The translations under genes were made by a program, and so were the position numbers. From positions 6,030,501-6,094,500 of the forward strand of contig NC_015312.1 in the NCBI RefSeq assembly GCF_000196675.2: a DNA stretch of 64,000 bases, in the 5' to 3' direction. A model generated the notes under the pieces. That model saw nothing but the letters and a program-made list of their open reading frames with translations, was not told the DNA's origin and made no database searches. Shown one piece after another: positions 1 to 8,100 of this stretch (the stretch's first letter is position 1; every line of letters begins with the position of its first letter). The DNA is from Pseudonocardia benzenivorans CB1190. Its GTDB lineage: Bacteria > Actinomycetota > Actinomycetes > Mycobacteriales > Pseudonocardiaceae.

Positions 1-436
1 CGGCGGCCGCGATCGTGGCAGGGGTCGGGTTCGTCCCGGGGCCGGTCGACGCGGGGACGGTCGACGCAGGCTCGCTCGACGCAGGCTCGCTCGGCCCGGA
101 TCCGGTCGTGGCCGGCACGCTCGGCGTCGGCACAGCCGGGGCGGTCGTCGCGGGCTCCGGTGGAGCGGGCGTCGCCGCGGTCGTCGGGGCGCCCGCCCCG
201 CGGCCCCCGACGGTCGCACCACCGGCTCGGGCCGACACGTCGCCGGCCTGCGCGCTGCCCGCCCCGACGGAGGGCGGTTGCCCCACGGGGGCACCCGGCC
301 GCGACGTCGCGGCGCTCGTGCCCGCGGTCTCGTCGGCCACCGGGGCGGGGATCTCGCTCGGCAGCGCGCCCGTGGCCGACCCGAACACCACGAGCAGCAG
401 CACCACGACGAGCACCTTCAGGGCAGTTCGCGTCAC
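1..436 (-). CDS. Secreted or membrane-tethered protein, N-terminal part (runs off the window)
   Basis: An open minus-strand frame starts at a GTG (434-436) and stays open to the left edge, about 145 codons. It begins with a short basic stretch (VTRTALK) and a strongly hydrophobic run (about residues 8-21, rich in V and L), typical of a signal peptide or signal anchor. From about residue 25 on it is low complexity, rich in Pro, Ala, Thr, Ser and Gly, with a repeated SEPAS motif encoded by a 15-bp direct repeat near positions 62-91. Such linkers usually join an export signal to an extracellular domain, for example a cell-wall hydrolase, but that domain lies outside the window, so the function is unknown. 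Its GC3 pattern is better than that of the overlapping plus-strand frames, which I regard as shadows. Confidence 0.6.
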   Translation of the reverse strand, partial: MTRTALKVLVVVLLLVVFGSATGALPSEIPAPVADETAGTSAATSRPGAPVGQPPSVGAGSAQAGDVSARAGGATVGGRGAGAPTTAATPAPPEPATTAPAVPTPSVPATTGSGPSEPASSEPASTVPASTGPGTNPTPATIAAA

Positions 437-473
437 GTCGAGTGACGGTAAAGGCCGCGAAGCCCGCCGGACA

Positions 474-507
474 GCCACACGATCGAGTCGGGTGATGCTC
501 GTGTGGC
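474..507 (-). promoter_or_regulatory. Inverted repeat in the leader of the secreted-protein gene
   Basis: GCCACACGA (474-482) and TCGTGTGGC (499-507) form a perfect 9-bp inverted repeat with a 16-nt centre, ending 38 nt before the GTG start of the leftward secreted-protein gene. It could be a repressor operator or a leader hairpin. The remaining stretch, 508-933, has no convincing gene; overlapping frames on both strands there lack conserved features. I compared it with the c-di-AMP riboswitch often found before actinobacterial wall hydrolases and saw no match. Confidence 0.4.
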
Positions 508-933
508 AAAAGTTTGCCGGTGATAGTTGCGGTCAGTGACCCCTCGCGGCGGCGCGGGACCCGCCCCGATGAGCCGACCTCCCGCTGCCGACCTGGGCGA
601 ACGGGGTGACCCGCCGCGACCGCCTGCGTCCCCGACCACCGAACCGGACGTATCCACGGCCGAGCGCGCGGTGCGCGGTGACGCAGCGTCGCCGTTCGCG
701 GCGCTCCCGCCCGGTCGTGGACCCGGCGGCGGCGCGTCGAGATCACCCGGCGGGGCGAGCGACACGCGGCCGACGACTCAGCGCGCACGGGCGGCGCCCA
801 GCCGGTCAGGCGCACGCGTCGACCGCGCCGAGGCGACCTCGTGATCACCGAAGCCGGGACCTGAGCGCATCTCCTTGCGCTGATGTCCCGCGCCCGGCGA
901 TCAACCAGAGGAGCAGCGGAGCAGGGCGGCGGA

Positions 934-2061
934 TCACAGGGCCGCGGGGTGGACGGCCACCTCGGTCGCCTTCACCGCGAACCACAGCTCGGCGCCGGGT
1001 TCGACGGCCAGCTCGGCCGCGGCGGCGAGGGTGACGTCGGCGGCGAGCCCGTCGACCCAGGCATGCCCGCCCGCGAGCGGCGCTGCGCGCAGCCGGACGG
1101 TGTCGCCCTGCGGCTCGATCGCGGCCAGCCTGACCTGCAGGACGTTGCGAGGGCTCCCGCTCGGCCGGTCCCGGAACACCGCGACGGCCGAGGGCGGGAA
1201 CACCGCGACCGCGGACTCGCCCTCCGGGAGCGGGTCGTCGAACCGGCCGGCGACGACCGTCCCGTCCCGGGTGCGCAGGCCCTCGGCGCAGGCCGTTCCG
1301 GGCACGAGGTCGAGTCCCGCGATCCGGGCGGTGAACGGCGTGCGCGGCTTGGTCAGCACCTCACGCGTCGCCCCCTGCTCGACGATCCGCCCACCGCCGA
1401 GGACGGCGATCCGGTCGGCGAGCACGAGGGCGTCGAGCGCGGAGTGCGTGACGAGCAGGGCGGTCTGCTTGGCATCGCGGATGACCCGGCGCAGCAGCGA
1501 GCGCATCGCGGGCGTGGCGTCGACGTCGAGAGCGGCGAGCGGCTCGTCGAGCAGCAACAGGCCCGGGCGCGGCGCGAGTGCCCGGGCGAGCGCGACGCGT
1601 TGCTGCTGCCCGCCCGACATCTGCGACGGCCGGCGCCGCGACATCTCGTCGGCGTCGAGACCGGGCAGCACGTCGGCGATCAGCTCACGGGCCCGCTCGT
1701 GCGCCTCCCGCTTGCCGACCCCCGCCGCCCGCGGCCCGAACGCGACGTTGGCCAGCGCGGTCAGGTGCGGGAACAGCAGGGGCTGCTGGGCGAGCAGCCC
1801 GACCCCGCGGCGGTGCGGCGGCACGGAGATCCCCGCGCCGACGTCGGTCACGACGGTCTCGCCGACCCGCACCTGCCCCGCGTCGGGCAGCAGCAGCCCC
1901 GCGAGCACCCCGAGCAGCGTCGACTTGCCGGACCCGTTGGGCCCCAGTACGGCGACGACCTCGCCGGGCTCGGCGTCGAGCGCGACGTCGAGGGTGAACG
2001 CCCGGCGTTCGAGGCGGACCGACGCCGCCAGGCCGGCGCCCCGGTCGTCGCGCCCGGTCAC
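934..2061 (-). CDS. modC: Molybdate ABC transporter ATP-binding protein
   Basis: The 375-aa protein is the cytoplasmic ATPase that powers molybdate import with ModB. Walker A GPNGSGKST lies near residues 40-48, followed by a Q-loop, the signature MSGGQQQR, Walker B LLLLDEP and the switch His in VTHS. After the roughly 240-aa ATPase domain comes a C-terminal extension ending in a TOBE/Mop-like oxyanion-binding fold, as in ModC and unlike most importer ATPases. The GTG start overlaps the modB stop by 4 nt (GTGA), so translation is probably coupled. The frame is open far upstream, but that part is the shadow of modB. Last gene of the operon mop-modA-modB-modC. Confidence 0.9.
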   Translation of the reverse strand: MTGRDDRGAGLAASVRLERRAFTLDVALDAEPGEVVAVLGPNGSGKSTLLGVLAGLLLPDAGQVRVGETVVTDVGAGISVPPHRRGVGLLAQQPLLFPHLTALANVAFGPRAAGVGKREAHERARELIADVLPGLDADEMSRRRPSQMSGGQQQRVALARALAPRPGLLLLDEPLAALDVDATPAMRSLLRRVIRDAKQTALLVTHSALDALVLADRIAVLGGGRIVEQGATREVLTKPRTPFTARIAGLDLVPGTACAEGLRTRDGTVVAGRFDDPLPEGESAVAVFPPSAVAVFRDRPSGSPRNVLQVRLAAIEPQGDTVRLRAAPLAGGHAWVDGLAADVTLAAAAELAVEPGAELWFAVKATEVAVHPAAL

Positions 2062-2909
2062 CGGAGCCCCTCGGTGTTGCGCGGGCGCGCGACGACGATG
2101 ACGAGGATCGCGACGACGACGAGCAGCAACGACAGCGCGACGGCACCGGCGTCGTCGGTCTCGCGCTGGAGATAGACGAGCAGCGGCAACGTCTGCGTCG
2201 TCCCCTGCAGGTTGCCGGCGAAGGTGATCGTCGCACCGAACTCGCCGAGGCAGCGGGCGAACGCGAGCACCGTGCCCGACATCAGCCCCGGCAGCACGAG
2301 CGGGACGGTGACCCGGCGGAACGTCAGCGCGGGTGACGCGCCGAGCGTGGCGGCGACGGCCTCGTAGCGCTCCCCCGCGGTGCGCAGCGCCCCCTCGAGG
2401 CTGACGACGAGGAACGGCATCGCGACGAACGTCTGCGCGATGACCACCGCGACCGTCGTGAAGGGGACCGTCACGCCGAAGGCCAACCGCAGGCCCTCGC
2501 CGACGAGGCCGCGCGCCCCGACGAGGTAGAGCAGCGCCAGCCCGCCGACGACCGGCGGCAGCACGAGCGGCAGCAGCACCACCGAGCGCAGCGCGCGCAG
2601 CCCGGGCAGCCTGCCCCGGGCCAGCACCGCGGCGAGCGGGCCGCCGAGCAGGATGCACAGGACCGTCGACGCGGCGGCGGTCTCCAGGGAGAGCCGCAGC
2701 GCGGCGAGCGCCGCGTCGCTGGTGAGCAGTTCGGGCATCCGCCGCCAGTCGGCCTCGACGAGCAGGCCGAGGACGGGCAGCGCGATCACCAGGAACCCGA
2801 CGACCGCGGGCACCCACATCCAGCGGGGCAGGGCGACGTCACGTTCGTGGCGCCGGTCCTGGCGCCGCTCGGCCGTGGGTGCCTGCGATGCGTCGTCGGT
2901 GAGGGTCAC
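2058..2909 (-). CDS. modB: Molybdate ABC transporter permease
   Basis: The 283-aa integral membrane protein has about six hydrophobic segments. The binding-protein-dependent permease (EAA) loop is visible as EAVAATLGASPALTFRRVTV near residues 185-205, the contact site for ModC. The first 28 residues are hydrophilic and cytoplasmic, slightly longer than in typical ModB. The GTG start at 2907-2909 lies 48 nt after modA and its stop overlaps modC by 4 nt. Sequence and context (a ModA-type binding protein before, a TOBE-containing ATPase after) support molybdate/tungstate specificity over sulfate. Confidence 0.9.
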   Translation of the reverse strand: MTLTDDASQAPTAERRQDRRHERDVALPRWMWVPAVVGFLVIALPVLGLLVEADWRRMPELLTSDAALAALRLSLETAAASTVLCILLGGPLAAVLARGRLPGLRALRSVVLLPLVLPPVVGGLALLYLVGARGLVGEGLRLAFGVTVPFTTVAVVIAQTFVAMPFLVVSLEGALRTAGERYEAVAATLGASPALTFRRVTVPLVLPGLMSGTVLAFARCLGEFGATITFAGNLQGTTQTLPLLVYLQRETDDAGAVALSLLLVVVAILVIVVARPRNTEGLR

Positions 2910-2957
2910 GGGCGCTCCGAGGTCACCGTCTCACCGTGCAGCACCGTCGTGGAGCCG

Positions 2958-3749
2958 TCACGCCTGCGGCGCGCCGAACCCGGCCGCCTGCAGCGTCTTC
3001 TGGCCGAACTCACCGGTGACCAGGGCGACCCACTTCTGGGCGAGGTCGGCCTGCGGCGCGTTCTTGACCACGGCGATCGGGTAGTTGGTCACGGCCTGCT
3101 GCGCCTCGGGGAAGCTCACGCCCTGGACCTGCCCCTTCGCGGCGGTGACGTCGGTCACGTAGACGAGGCCGGCGTCGGCGTTGCCGCTGCTGACCTTGCC
3201 GAGCACGGACTTGACGTCGGTCTCCTGGCTGACCGGGGTCAGGGTCACACCGGTGGCCTTCTCGACCTTCTGCTCGGCGGCACCGCACGGGACGGGCGGG
3301 GCGCACACGACGACCTTGAGGCCGGGCTTGGCCAGGTCGGCGAACGTCGCGATGCCCTTGGGGTTGCCGGGCTGGGTGGCGATCTGCAGGACGTTCGTGG
3401 CGAAGCTCACCGGTGGCGCGGCGGTCAGGCTCTTGTCGGTGACGGTCTTCATCGTCGCGTCGCTCGCGGCGGCGAAGACGTCGGCGGGCGCCCCGTTGAC
3501 GATCTGGGACGCCAGGTCGGACGAGCCGCCGTAGCTGATCCGGACGGTGACCCCGGGGTTGTCGGTCTCGAACTGCGTCTTCATCGCGTTGAACGTCTCG
3601 GTGAGCGACGCGGCCGCGAGCACGGTGAGGGTGCGGGGAGCGGCGTCGCCCGAGGTCGGCGACGCGGCCGAGGCGCCGGAGCCGCCGCCGCACCCGGCGA
3701 GCAGCAGGGCCAGCCCGGCCAGCAGGCCGAGCAGTGCACGAACCTTCAC
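2958..3749 (-). CDS. modA: Molybdate-binding lipoprotein ModA
   Basis: The 263-aa extracellular solute-binding protein captures molybdate and delivers it to ModB. It starts at GTG 3747-3749, with GGAGGA 8 nt upstream; longer in-frame starts would cover the preceding gene. The N-terminus is a lipoprotein signal: a basic start, a Leu/Ala-rich core and the lipobox LLAGC, so the mature protein should be anchored at Cys about 20. Conserved ModA elements are LTVLAAASLTETF near the mature N-terminus, the SYGGSSDLASQI oxyanion-binding segment and DAGLVYVTDV in the second lobe. The GTG overlaps the stop of the upstream Mop/HTH gene, so the regulator and the transporter are co-translated. Confidence 0.93.
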   Translation of the reverse strand: MKVRALLGLLAGLALLLAGCGGGSGASAASPTSGDAAPRTLTVLAAASLTETFNAMKTQFETDNPGVTVRISYGGSSDLASQIVNGAPADVFAAASDATMKTVTDKSLTAAPPVSFATNVLQIATQPGNPKGIATFADLAKPGLKVVVCAPPVPCGAAEQKVEKATGVTLTPVSQETDVKSVLGKVSSGNADAGLVYVTDVTAAKGQVQGVSFPEAQQAVTNYPIAVVKNAPQADLAQKWVALVTGEFGQKTLQAAGFGAPQA

Positions 3750-4159
3750 GAGAGTCCTCCCGGGATCTCCACGACCACGTTGGTCGACTTGATGACCGCG
3801 ACGGCGAGCGCCCCGGGCTCCAGCCCGAGGTCGTCCACCGCCTCGGCGCTCATCAGGGACACCACCCGGTGCGGTCCGCACTGCATCTCGACCTGGGCCA
3901 TCACCGTGTCGGCGACGACGGCCGTCACGAGCCCGACGAGCCGGTTGCGCGCGGAGCGCCGGACGTCGGACGGGTCGGGGGTGGCGTCGGCGTGGTCGCG
4001 GGCGAACGCGGCCAGCGCCGCACCGTCGATCACCGTGCGGTTCGACGCGTCGGGCCGGCTGGGCAGCACGCCTGCGTCCACCCGGCGGCGGATGGTGTCG
4101 TCGCTGACGCCGAGCAGGCGCGCGGCGTCAGCGATCCTGAACTGCGGCACGAGCGGCAT
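3746..4159 (-). CDS. Molybdate-responsive HTH/Mop (TOBE) regulator
   Basis: The 137-aa protein combines an N-terminal MerR/excisionase-like DNA-binding helix-turn-helix (FRIADAARLLGVSDDTIRRR, about residues 7-26) with one C-terminal Mop/TOBE domain (from RNRLVGLVTAVV to KSTNVVVEIP, about residues 72-133) that binds molybdate or molybdopterin. This is the compact actinobacterial counterpart of ModE: it probably senses intracellular molybdate and controls the transporter operon it heads. The start is ATG 4157-4159; a much longer open frame upstream is antisense to the acyl-CoA dehydrogenase and is not coding. It overlaps modA by 4 nt. The role as repressor is inferred from domain order and position. 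Confidence 0.87.
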   Translation of the reverse strand: MPLVPQFRIADAARLLGVSDDTIRRRVDAGVLPSRPDASNRTVIDGAALAAFARDHADATPDPSDVRRSARNRLVGLVTAVVADTVMAQVEMQCGPHRVVSLMSAEAVDDLGLEPGALAVAVIKSTNVVVEIPGGLS

Positions 4160-4219
4160 CTTAGTTCCGCAGATGCGCACGACGCCAGGCAGTCGGGTCA
4201 GCTGTGATTGGGTGCGGCG

Positions 4220-5425
4220 GTGGACTTCGAACCCAGCGCAGCGGCAGCCGATCACACGCGGCGGATGCGCGCCTTCCTCGACGAGAAGGTGCTCCCGGCC
4301 GAACCGACCTACGACGCCTGGCGCCTCGAACGCCGCGGCACCCCGCAGGAGTGGGACCTGCCGCCCGTCGTCGAGGAGCTGAAGGCGGAGGCCAGGGAGC
4401 GGGGGCTGTGGAACCTGTTCCTGCCCAGCGTGTCGGGCCTGTCCAACCTGGAGTACGCCGCGGTCGCGGAGGTGTCCGGCTGGTCGCCGGTCATCGCGCC
4501 GGAGGCCATCAACTGCCAGGCGCCCGACACCGGCAACATGGAGACCCTGCACCTGTTCGGCACGCCCGAGCAGAAGCAGCAGTGGCTCGAGCCGCTGCTC
4601 GCGGGCGAGATCCGGTCGGCGTTCGCGATGACCGAGCCCGACGTCGCGTCGTCGGACGCGACGAACGTGCAGACGCGGATCCGCCGCGACGGCGACGACT
4701 ACGTGATCTCCGGTCGCAAGTGGTGGATCTCGGGGACGGCCGACGAGCGCTGCAAGGTCTTCATCGTCATGGGCAAGACCGACCCGGACGCGCCGCGGCA
4801 CCGTCAGCAGTCGATGATCCTCGTGCCCCGCGACGCCCCTGGGATGCAGGTCCTGCGCCACCTTCCGACCTTCGGCTACCAGGACCAGCACGGTCACTCC
4901 GAGATCGTGTTCGACGACGTGCGGGTCCCCGCGTCGAACCTGCTCGGCGAGGAGGGCGGGGGCTTCGCGATCGCGCAGGCCCGGCTCGGGCCCGGCCGCA
5001 TCCACCACTGCATGCGGCTGATCGGGATGGCCGAGCGGGCGATCGACCTGATGGTCCGGCGGGCCCGCGACCGGGTCGCCTTCGGGCGCCCGCTGGCCGA
5101 CCAGGGCGTCGTGCGCGAGCAGATCGCGCTGTCGCGCATCGAGGTCGAGCAGGCCCGGCTGCTGGTGCTCAAGACCGCGTGGCTGATCGACGAGCACGGC
5201 TCCAAGGGCGCGGCGACGGAGATCGCGGCCATCAAGGTCGCGGTGCCGCGGATGGCCTGCACCGTCATCGACCGGGCCATGCAGCTGCACGGCGCCGCCG
5301 CGATGAGCGACGACTTCCCGCTCGCGTACTTCTACACGTGGGCCCGCGCGCTGCGGTTCGCCGACGGCCCCGACGAGGTGCACCTGCGCTCGGTCGCCCG
5401 TCAGGAGCTGGCCGCGCACGAGTGA
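4220..5425 (+). CDS. Acyl-CoA dehydrogenase family flavoprotein
   Basis: The 401-aa protein has the length and layout of acyl-CoA dehydrogenases: N-terminal helices (VDFEPSAAAADHTRRMRAFL), the mid-domain FAMTEPDVASSDATN that contacts FAD and acyl-CoA, KWWISGTAD, and a C-terminal helical bundle with GRPLADQGVVREQIA and MQLHGAAAMSDDFPLAYFY. It should catalyse alpha,beta-dehydrogenation of an acyl-CoA; the type resembles the ACAD10/11-like subgroup found in fatty-acid or sterol degradation, but the substrate cannot be read from sequence. I chose GTG 4220 because family members start with MDFEPS-like sequence; TTG 4208 would add four residues. It is divergent from the mod operon with only 60 nt between starts, so promoters must overlap. 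Confidence 0.88.
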   Translation: MDFEPSAAAADHTRRMRAFLDEKVLPAEPTYDAWRLERRGTPQEWDLPPVVEELKAEARERGLWNLFLPSVSGLSNLEYAAVAEVSGWSPVIAPEAINCQAPDTGNMETLHLFGTPEQKQQWLEPLLAGEIRSAFAMTEPDVASSDATNVQTRIRRDGDDYVISGRKWWISGTADERCKVFIVMGKTDPDAPRHRQQSMILVPRDAPGMQVLRHLPTFGYQDQHGHSEIVFDDVRVPASNLLGEEGGGFAIAQARLGPGRIHHCMRLIGMAERAIDLMVRRARDRVAFGRPLADQGVVREQIALSRIEVEQARLLVLKTAWLIDEHGSKGAATEIAAIKVAVPRMACTVIDRAMQLHGAAAMSDDFPLAYFYTWARALRFADGPDEVHLRSVARQELAAHE

Positions 5426-5443
5426 GCGGCGCGGCATGAGCCC

Positions 5444-5487
5444 GGGGCCCTGCCTGATCGACCTGGCCTGTCGATCAGGCAGGCCCC
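5444..5487. terminator. Strong hairpin terminator after the acyl-CoA dehydrogenase
   Basis: A left arm of 19 nt (5444-5462) and a right arm of 18 nt (5470-5487) pair perfectly apart from one bulged C, with a 7-nt loop (CTGGCCT). The core arm TGCCTGATCGAC pairs with GTCGATCAGGCA. It lies 18 nt after the acyl-CoA dehydrogenase stop and before moaA. There is no clear T-run, as is usual in high-GC actinobacteria. Confidence 0.8.
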
Positions 5488-5613
5488 CTCGGTGGGATTC
5501 GTCACACTGTGTTGATGATCCGCTTCTGCGGCGTCCGAGGCCCGCTTCCCACGCACCTGCGGAGACACGAATTTCCGCTGCTCAGAGGCCTCTTCTCCGG
5601 CCGTCCGGATGGT

Positions 5614-5628
5614 TACTCTCGTGTGGTG
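5614..5628 (+). promoter_or_regulatory. Probable leaderless promoter of moaA
   Basis: A TACTCT -10-like hexamer (5614-5619) is followed by six bases and then the GTG at 5626. That spacing puts the transcription start on the start codon, so moaA would be translated from a leaderless mRNA, common in actinobacteria. No Shine-Dalgarno sequence precedes the GTG. I saw no moco-riboswitch fold in the 135 bp upstream. Confidence 0.45.
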
Positions 5629-6687
5629 ACGGCAACGGAGCTCGGCCTGCCCGCACTGCGGACAGCCACCACACGAGACCCCGCCCGCCCAGCCGACGCC
5701 CGGCTCATCGACGGCTTCGGCCGGGTGGCGACGGACCTGCGCATCTCCCTGACCGACCGCTGCAACCTGCGCTGCCACTACTGCATGCCGGCAGAGGGCC
5801 TGGACTGGATGCCGCGCGAGGAGCAGCTCACCGACGAGGAGCTGCTGCGGCTCATCACGATCGCCGTGCGCGACCTCGGCGTCGAGGAGCTGCGCTTCAC
5901 CGGCGGCGAGCCGTTGCTGCGCAAGGGCCTGGAGGAGCTGGTCGCGGCGTCGGCGGCGCTTCGCCCCCGCCCGGACATCTCGCTGACCACCAACGGCGTC
6001 GGCCTCGCCCGGCGCGCCGAGGCGCTGGCGGCCGCGGGGGTCAACCGGCTCAACGTCTCGCTCGACACGCTGCGCCCGGACCGCTTCGCGTCGATCACCC
6101 GACGGGACAGGTTCGACGACGTGGTCGCCGGCATGCGCGCGGCCCGCGACGCGGGACTGTCACCCGTCAAGATCAACACGGTGCTGCTGCGCGGGATGAA
6201 CGACGACGAGGCCGTCGACCTGCTGCGCTTCGCCGTCGCCGAGGGTTTCGAGCTCCGGTTCATCGAGCAGATGCCGCTCGACGCCCAGCACGGCTGGGAG
6301 CGCTCGGAGATGGTCACCGCGGGCGAGATCATGCAGGCGCTCTCGGCGGAGTTCACGCTCACCCCCGATCCCGCGCACCGCGGCGCCGCCCCGGCCGAGC
6401 GCTGGGTCGTCGACGGCGGCCCGATGATGGTCGGCATCATCGCCTCGGTGACCCGCCCGTTCTGCGGCGCGTGCGACCGGACCCGGCTCACCTCCGACGG
6501 CCAGATCCGCACCTGCCTGTTCGCCCGCACCGAGACCGACCTGCGCGCCATGGTGCGCGGCGGCTCGTCGGACGCGGAGATCGCCGACGTCTGGCGCGAC
6601 GCCATGTGGGGCAAGCTCGCCGGGCACGGCATCGACGACCCCGGCTTCCTGCAGCCCGACCGTCCGATGAGCGCCATCGGCGGCTGA
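5626..6687 (+). CDS. moaA: GTP 3',8-cyclase MoaA (radical SAM)
   Basis: The 353-aa protein catalyses the first step of molybdenum cofactor synthesis, rearranging GTP to 3',8-cH2GTP with MoaC. The N-terminal radical-SAM cluster is CNLRCHYC (C46, C50, C53), with GGEP of the SAM-binding region following. The C-terminal second [4Fe-4S] cluster is FCGACDR plus the distal Cys in IRTCLF (CX2CX13C), and the protein ends in the catalytic double glycine SAIGG. The GTG start (5626; 5623 is the alternative) is supported by the overlapping -10 element; the frame is open further upstream but without family similarity. moaD follows after 14 nt. With modABC 1.5 kb away and moeA at the window end it serves the Mo enzymes encoded here. 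Confidence 0.95.
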   Translation: MTATELGLPALRTATTRDPARPADARLIDGFGRVATDLRISLTDRCNLRCHYCMPAEGLDWMPREEQLTDEELLRLITIAVRDLGVEELRFTGGEPLLRKGLEELVAASAALRPRPDISLTTNGVGLARRAEALAAAGVNRLNVSLDTLRPDRFASITRRDRFDDVVAGMRAARDAGLSPVKINTVLLRGMNDDEAVDLLRFAVAEGFELRFIEQMPLDAQHGWERSEMVTAGEIMQALSAEFTLTPDPAHRGAAPAERWVVDGGPMMVGIIASVTRPFCGACDRTRLTSDGQIRTCLFARTETDLRAMVRGGSSDAEIADVWRDAMWGKLAGHGIDDPGFLQPDRPMSAIGG

Positions 6688-6701
6688 GAGAGGATGCACG
6701 C

Positions 6702-6974
6702 GTGACGACCGGAACGACGACGCTGACCGCGACCGTCCGCTTCTTCGCGGCCGCACGCGCCGCCGCGGGCACCGAGACGACGTCGGTCGAGCTGCCGGAG
6801 GGCGCGTCGGTCGAGGACCTGCTCGACACCCTGCGCGCCGGCCGCGACGCGGAGTTCGCCCGCGTCCTGCAGCGCTGCAGCTACCTGCTCGACGAGATCG
6901 CCGTCCGCGACACGTCCGTCGTCGTGCCCCACGGGGCGGTCCTCGACGTCCTGCCACCCTTCGCGGGCGGCTGA
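6702..6974 (+). CDS. moaD: Molybdopterin synthase small subunit (MoaD/ThiS family)
   Basis: The 90-aa ubiquitin-like sulfur carrier ends in the diagnostic Gly-Gly (PPFAGG) that is adenylated and thiocarboxylated to supply sulfur for molybdopterin. The fold signature is visible: beta strand TATVRFFAAARAAAG, ELPEGASVEDLLDTL, and the final VLDVLPPFAGG. The GTG start has a GAGAGAGGA ribosome-binding site 7 nt upstream. It is 14 nt after moaA and co-transcribed with it. A ThiS role cannot be excluded by sequence alone, but the neighbour argues for MoaD. The partner MoaE is not in the window. Confidence 0.9.
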   Translation: MTTGTTTLTATVRFFAAARAAAGTETTSVELPEGASVEDLLDTLRAGRDAEFARVLQRCSYLLDEIAVRDTSVVVPHGAVLDVLPPFAGG

Positions 6975-6986
6975 GCCGCACGCCCT

Positions 6987-7041
6987 GTGAGTGGCAACAG
7001 TTGCTACCGCGACCCGTGCTGCCGCGACCACTGCCACTCAC
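6987..7041. repeat. Hairpin element B1 between convergent moaD and peptidase genes
   Basis: A 55-nt element starts with GTGAGTGGCA and ends with its exact complement TGCCACTCAC; the interior is an irregular GC-rich stem (CCGCGAC... repeats). It belongs to family B, also found at 28016-28065 and 50227-50266. It sits at a convergent gene junction, so it probably terminates both transcripts. The outer arm on the right supplies the TGA stop codon of the P1 peptidase gene. Confidence 0.75.
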
Positions 7042-8054
7042 GACCCGGCGACGGCGTCCCGGTACGACGGCCACGTGCCCGCCGGTGTCGACACGCTCGT
7101 CGCCTTCAGGACCGCGTGCACGATCGCGCGGGCGACGACGTCCGCCGCCGCCGCGTGCAGCGCGAAGAGGGCGGGCAGGTCGGGGGCGGGCCGCGTGCCC
7201 GTCGCCATCGCGAAGATCGTGTCGCCGTCCATCACGGTGTGCACCGGCGCGATCGAGCGCGCGAGGCCGTCGTGGCCCACCGTCGCGAGCCGGGCGCAGC
7301 CGGCCTTGTCGAGCGTCGCGTCGGTCGCCAGCACCGCGATCGTCGTGGCCGTCCCCGCGCTGCGGGCGGCGTGCCGGCCCAGCGCTCCGGCGACGGCGGC
7401 ACCGCCGCCCGCGCCCGGGTCCGGCAGGTCGAACTCGCCGGGCAGGCCGTGCCGCGCGCCGTGCAGGTGCCCCGTCGCGAGGTCGGCCGGTGAGCCGACG
7501 GCGTTGACCGCGACGATCGCGGCGACGGTCGTGCCGTCGTCCAGGAGCGCACTGGCCGATCCGATCCCCCCCTTGAGCCCACCCGCGACCGCGCCCGTCC
7601 CGGCGCCGACCACGCCCTGCGCGACCGGGCCGTCGGTCGCCGCGTCGTGCGCGGCGATGCCCTGTGCCGCACCGGGTCTCGCGGTGAACCGGCCCCCGCG
7701 ACCGAGGTCGAACAGCACCGCGGCGGGCACGATCGGGACCACGCCGCCGGGCACCGCGAAGCCGGTTCCGGCCTCCTCGAGCCTCGCCATCACCCCGGAC
7801 GCCGCGTCGAGCCCGTAGGCGCTGCCGCCGCCGAGGACGATCGCGTGCACCCGGTCGACGGTGTTGCGCGGGTCCAGCAGGTCGGTCTCGCGCGTCCCGG
7901 GCGCGGCGCCCCGGACGTCGACTCCCGCGGCGGCACCGCCCGGCGGCGCGAGCACGACGGTGGTGCCGGAGAGCGCCCCCTCGGCGTCGAGCTGCGCGTG
8001 CCCGACGCGGATGCCTGCCACGTCGGTGATGTCGTTGTGCGGGCCCGCGATCAT
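7038..8054 (-). CDS. P1-family (DmpA/NylC-like) N-terminal-nucleophile hydrolase
   Basis: The 338-aa protein matches the self-cleaving P1 peptidase family (beta-aminopeptidases, L-aminopeptidase/D-esterases, nylon-oligomer hydrolase). Typical segments are DITDVAGIRVGHAQ at the N-terminus, TTVVLAPPGGAAAGVDVRG, AIVLGGGSAYGLDAASGV, GLKGGIGSAS and TATTIAVLATDA in the region that in NylC-type members carries the autocleavage Asn-Thr. Here the residue before the Thr pair is Ala, an oddity noted in the findings. The ATG at 8052-8054 is preferred over an upstream in-frame start because it precedes the conserved HNDITDVAG block. The stop codon lies in hairpin B1. No signal peptide; probably cytoplasmic. 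Confidence 0.85.
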   Translation of the reverse strand: MIAGPHNDITDVAGIRVGHAQLDAEGALSGTTVVLAPPGGAAAGVDVRGAAPGTRETDLLDPRNTVDRVHAIVLGGGSAYGLDAASGVMARLEEAGTGFAVPGGVVPIVPAAVLFDLGRGGRFTARPGAAQGIAAHDAATDGPVAQGVVGAGTGAVAGGLKGGIGSASALLDDGTTVAAIVAVNAVGSPADLATGHLHGARHGLPGEFDLPDPGAGGGAAVAGALGRHAARSAGTATTIAVLATDATLDKAGCARLATVGHDGLARSIAPVHTVMDGDTIFAMATGTRPAPDLPALFALHAAAADVVARAIVHAVLKATSVSTPAGTWPSYRDAVAGS

Positions 8055-8100
8055 GCCCGCAATCCTGGCACCGGCCCGACCGCGCACGCCCGGCCCGGCC

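Noticed and set aside
15..539. Long plus-strand frame at the left edge
   Set aside because: It is antisense to a minus-strand frame with a clear signal peptide; its own sequence is a low-complexity V/A/G repeat with no start context.
437..933. c-di-AMP (ydaO-type) riboswitch before the secreted-protein gene
   Set aside because: Such riboswitches often precede actinobacterial wall hydrolases, but I could not match the conserved core in this stretch.
5488..5625. Moco riboswitch upstream of moaA
   Set aside because: No recognisable moco-RNA core, and the promoter element places transcription start at the start codon.
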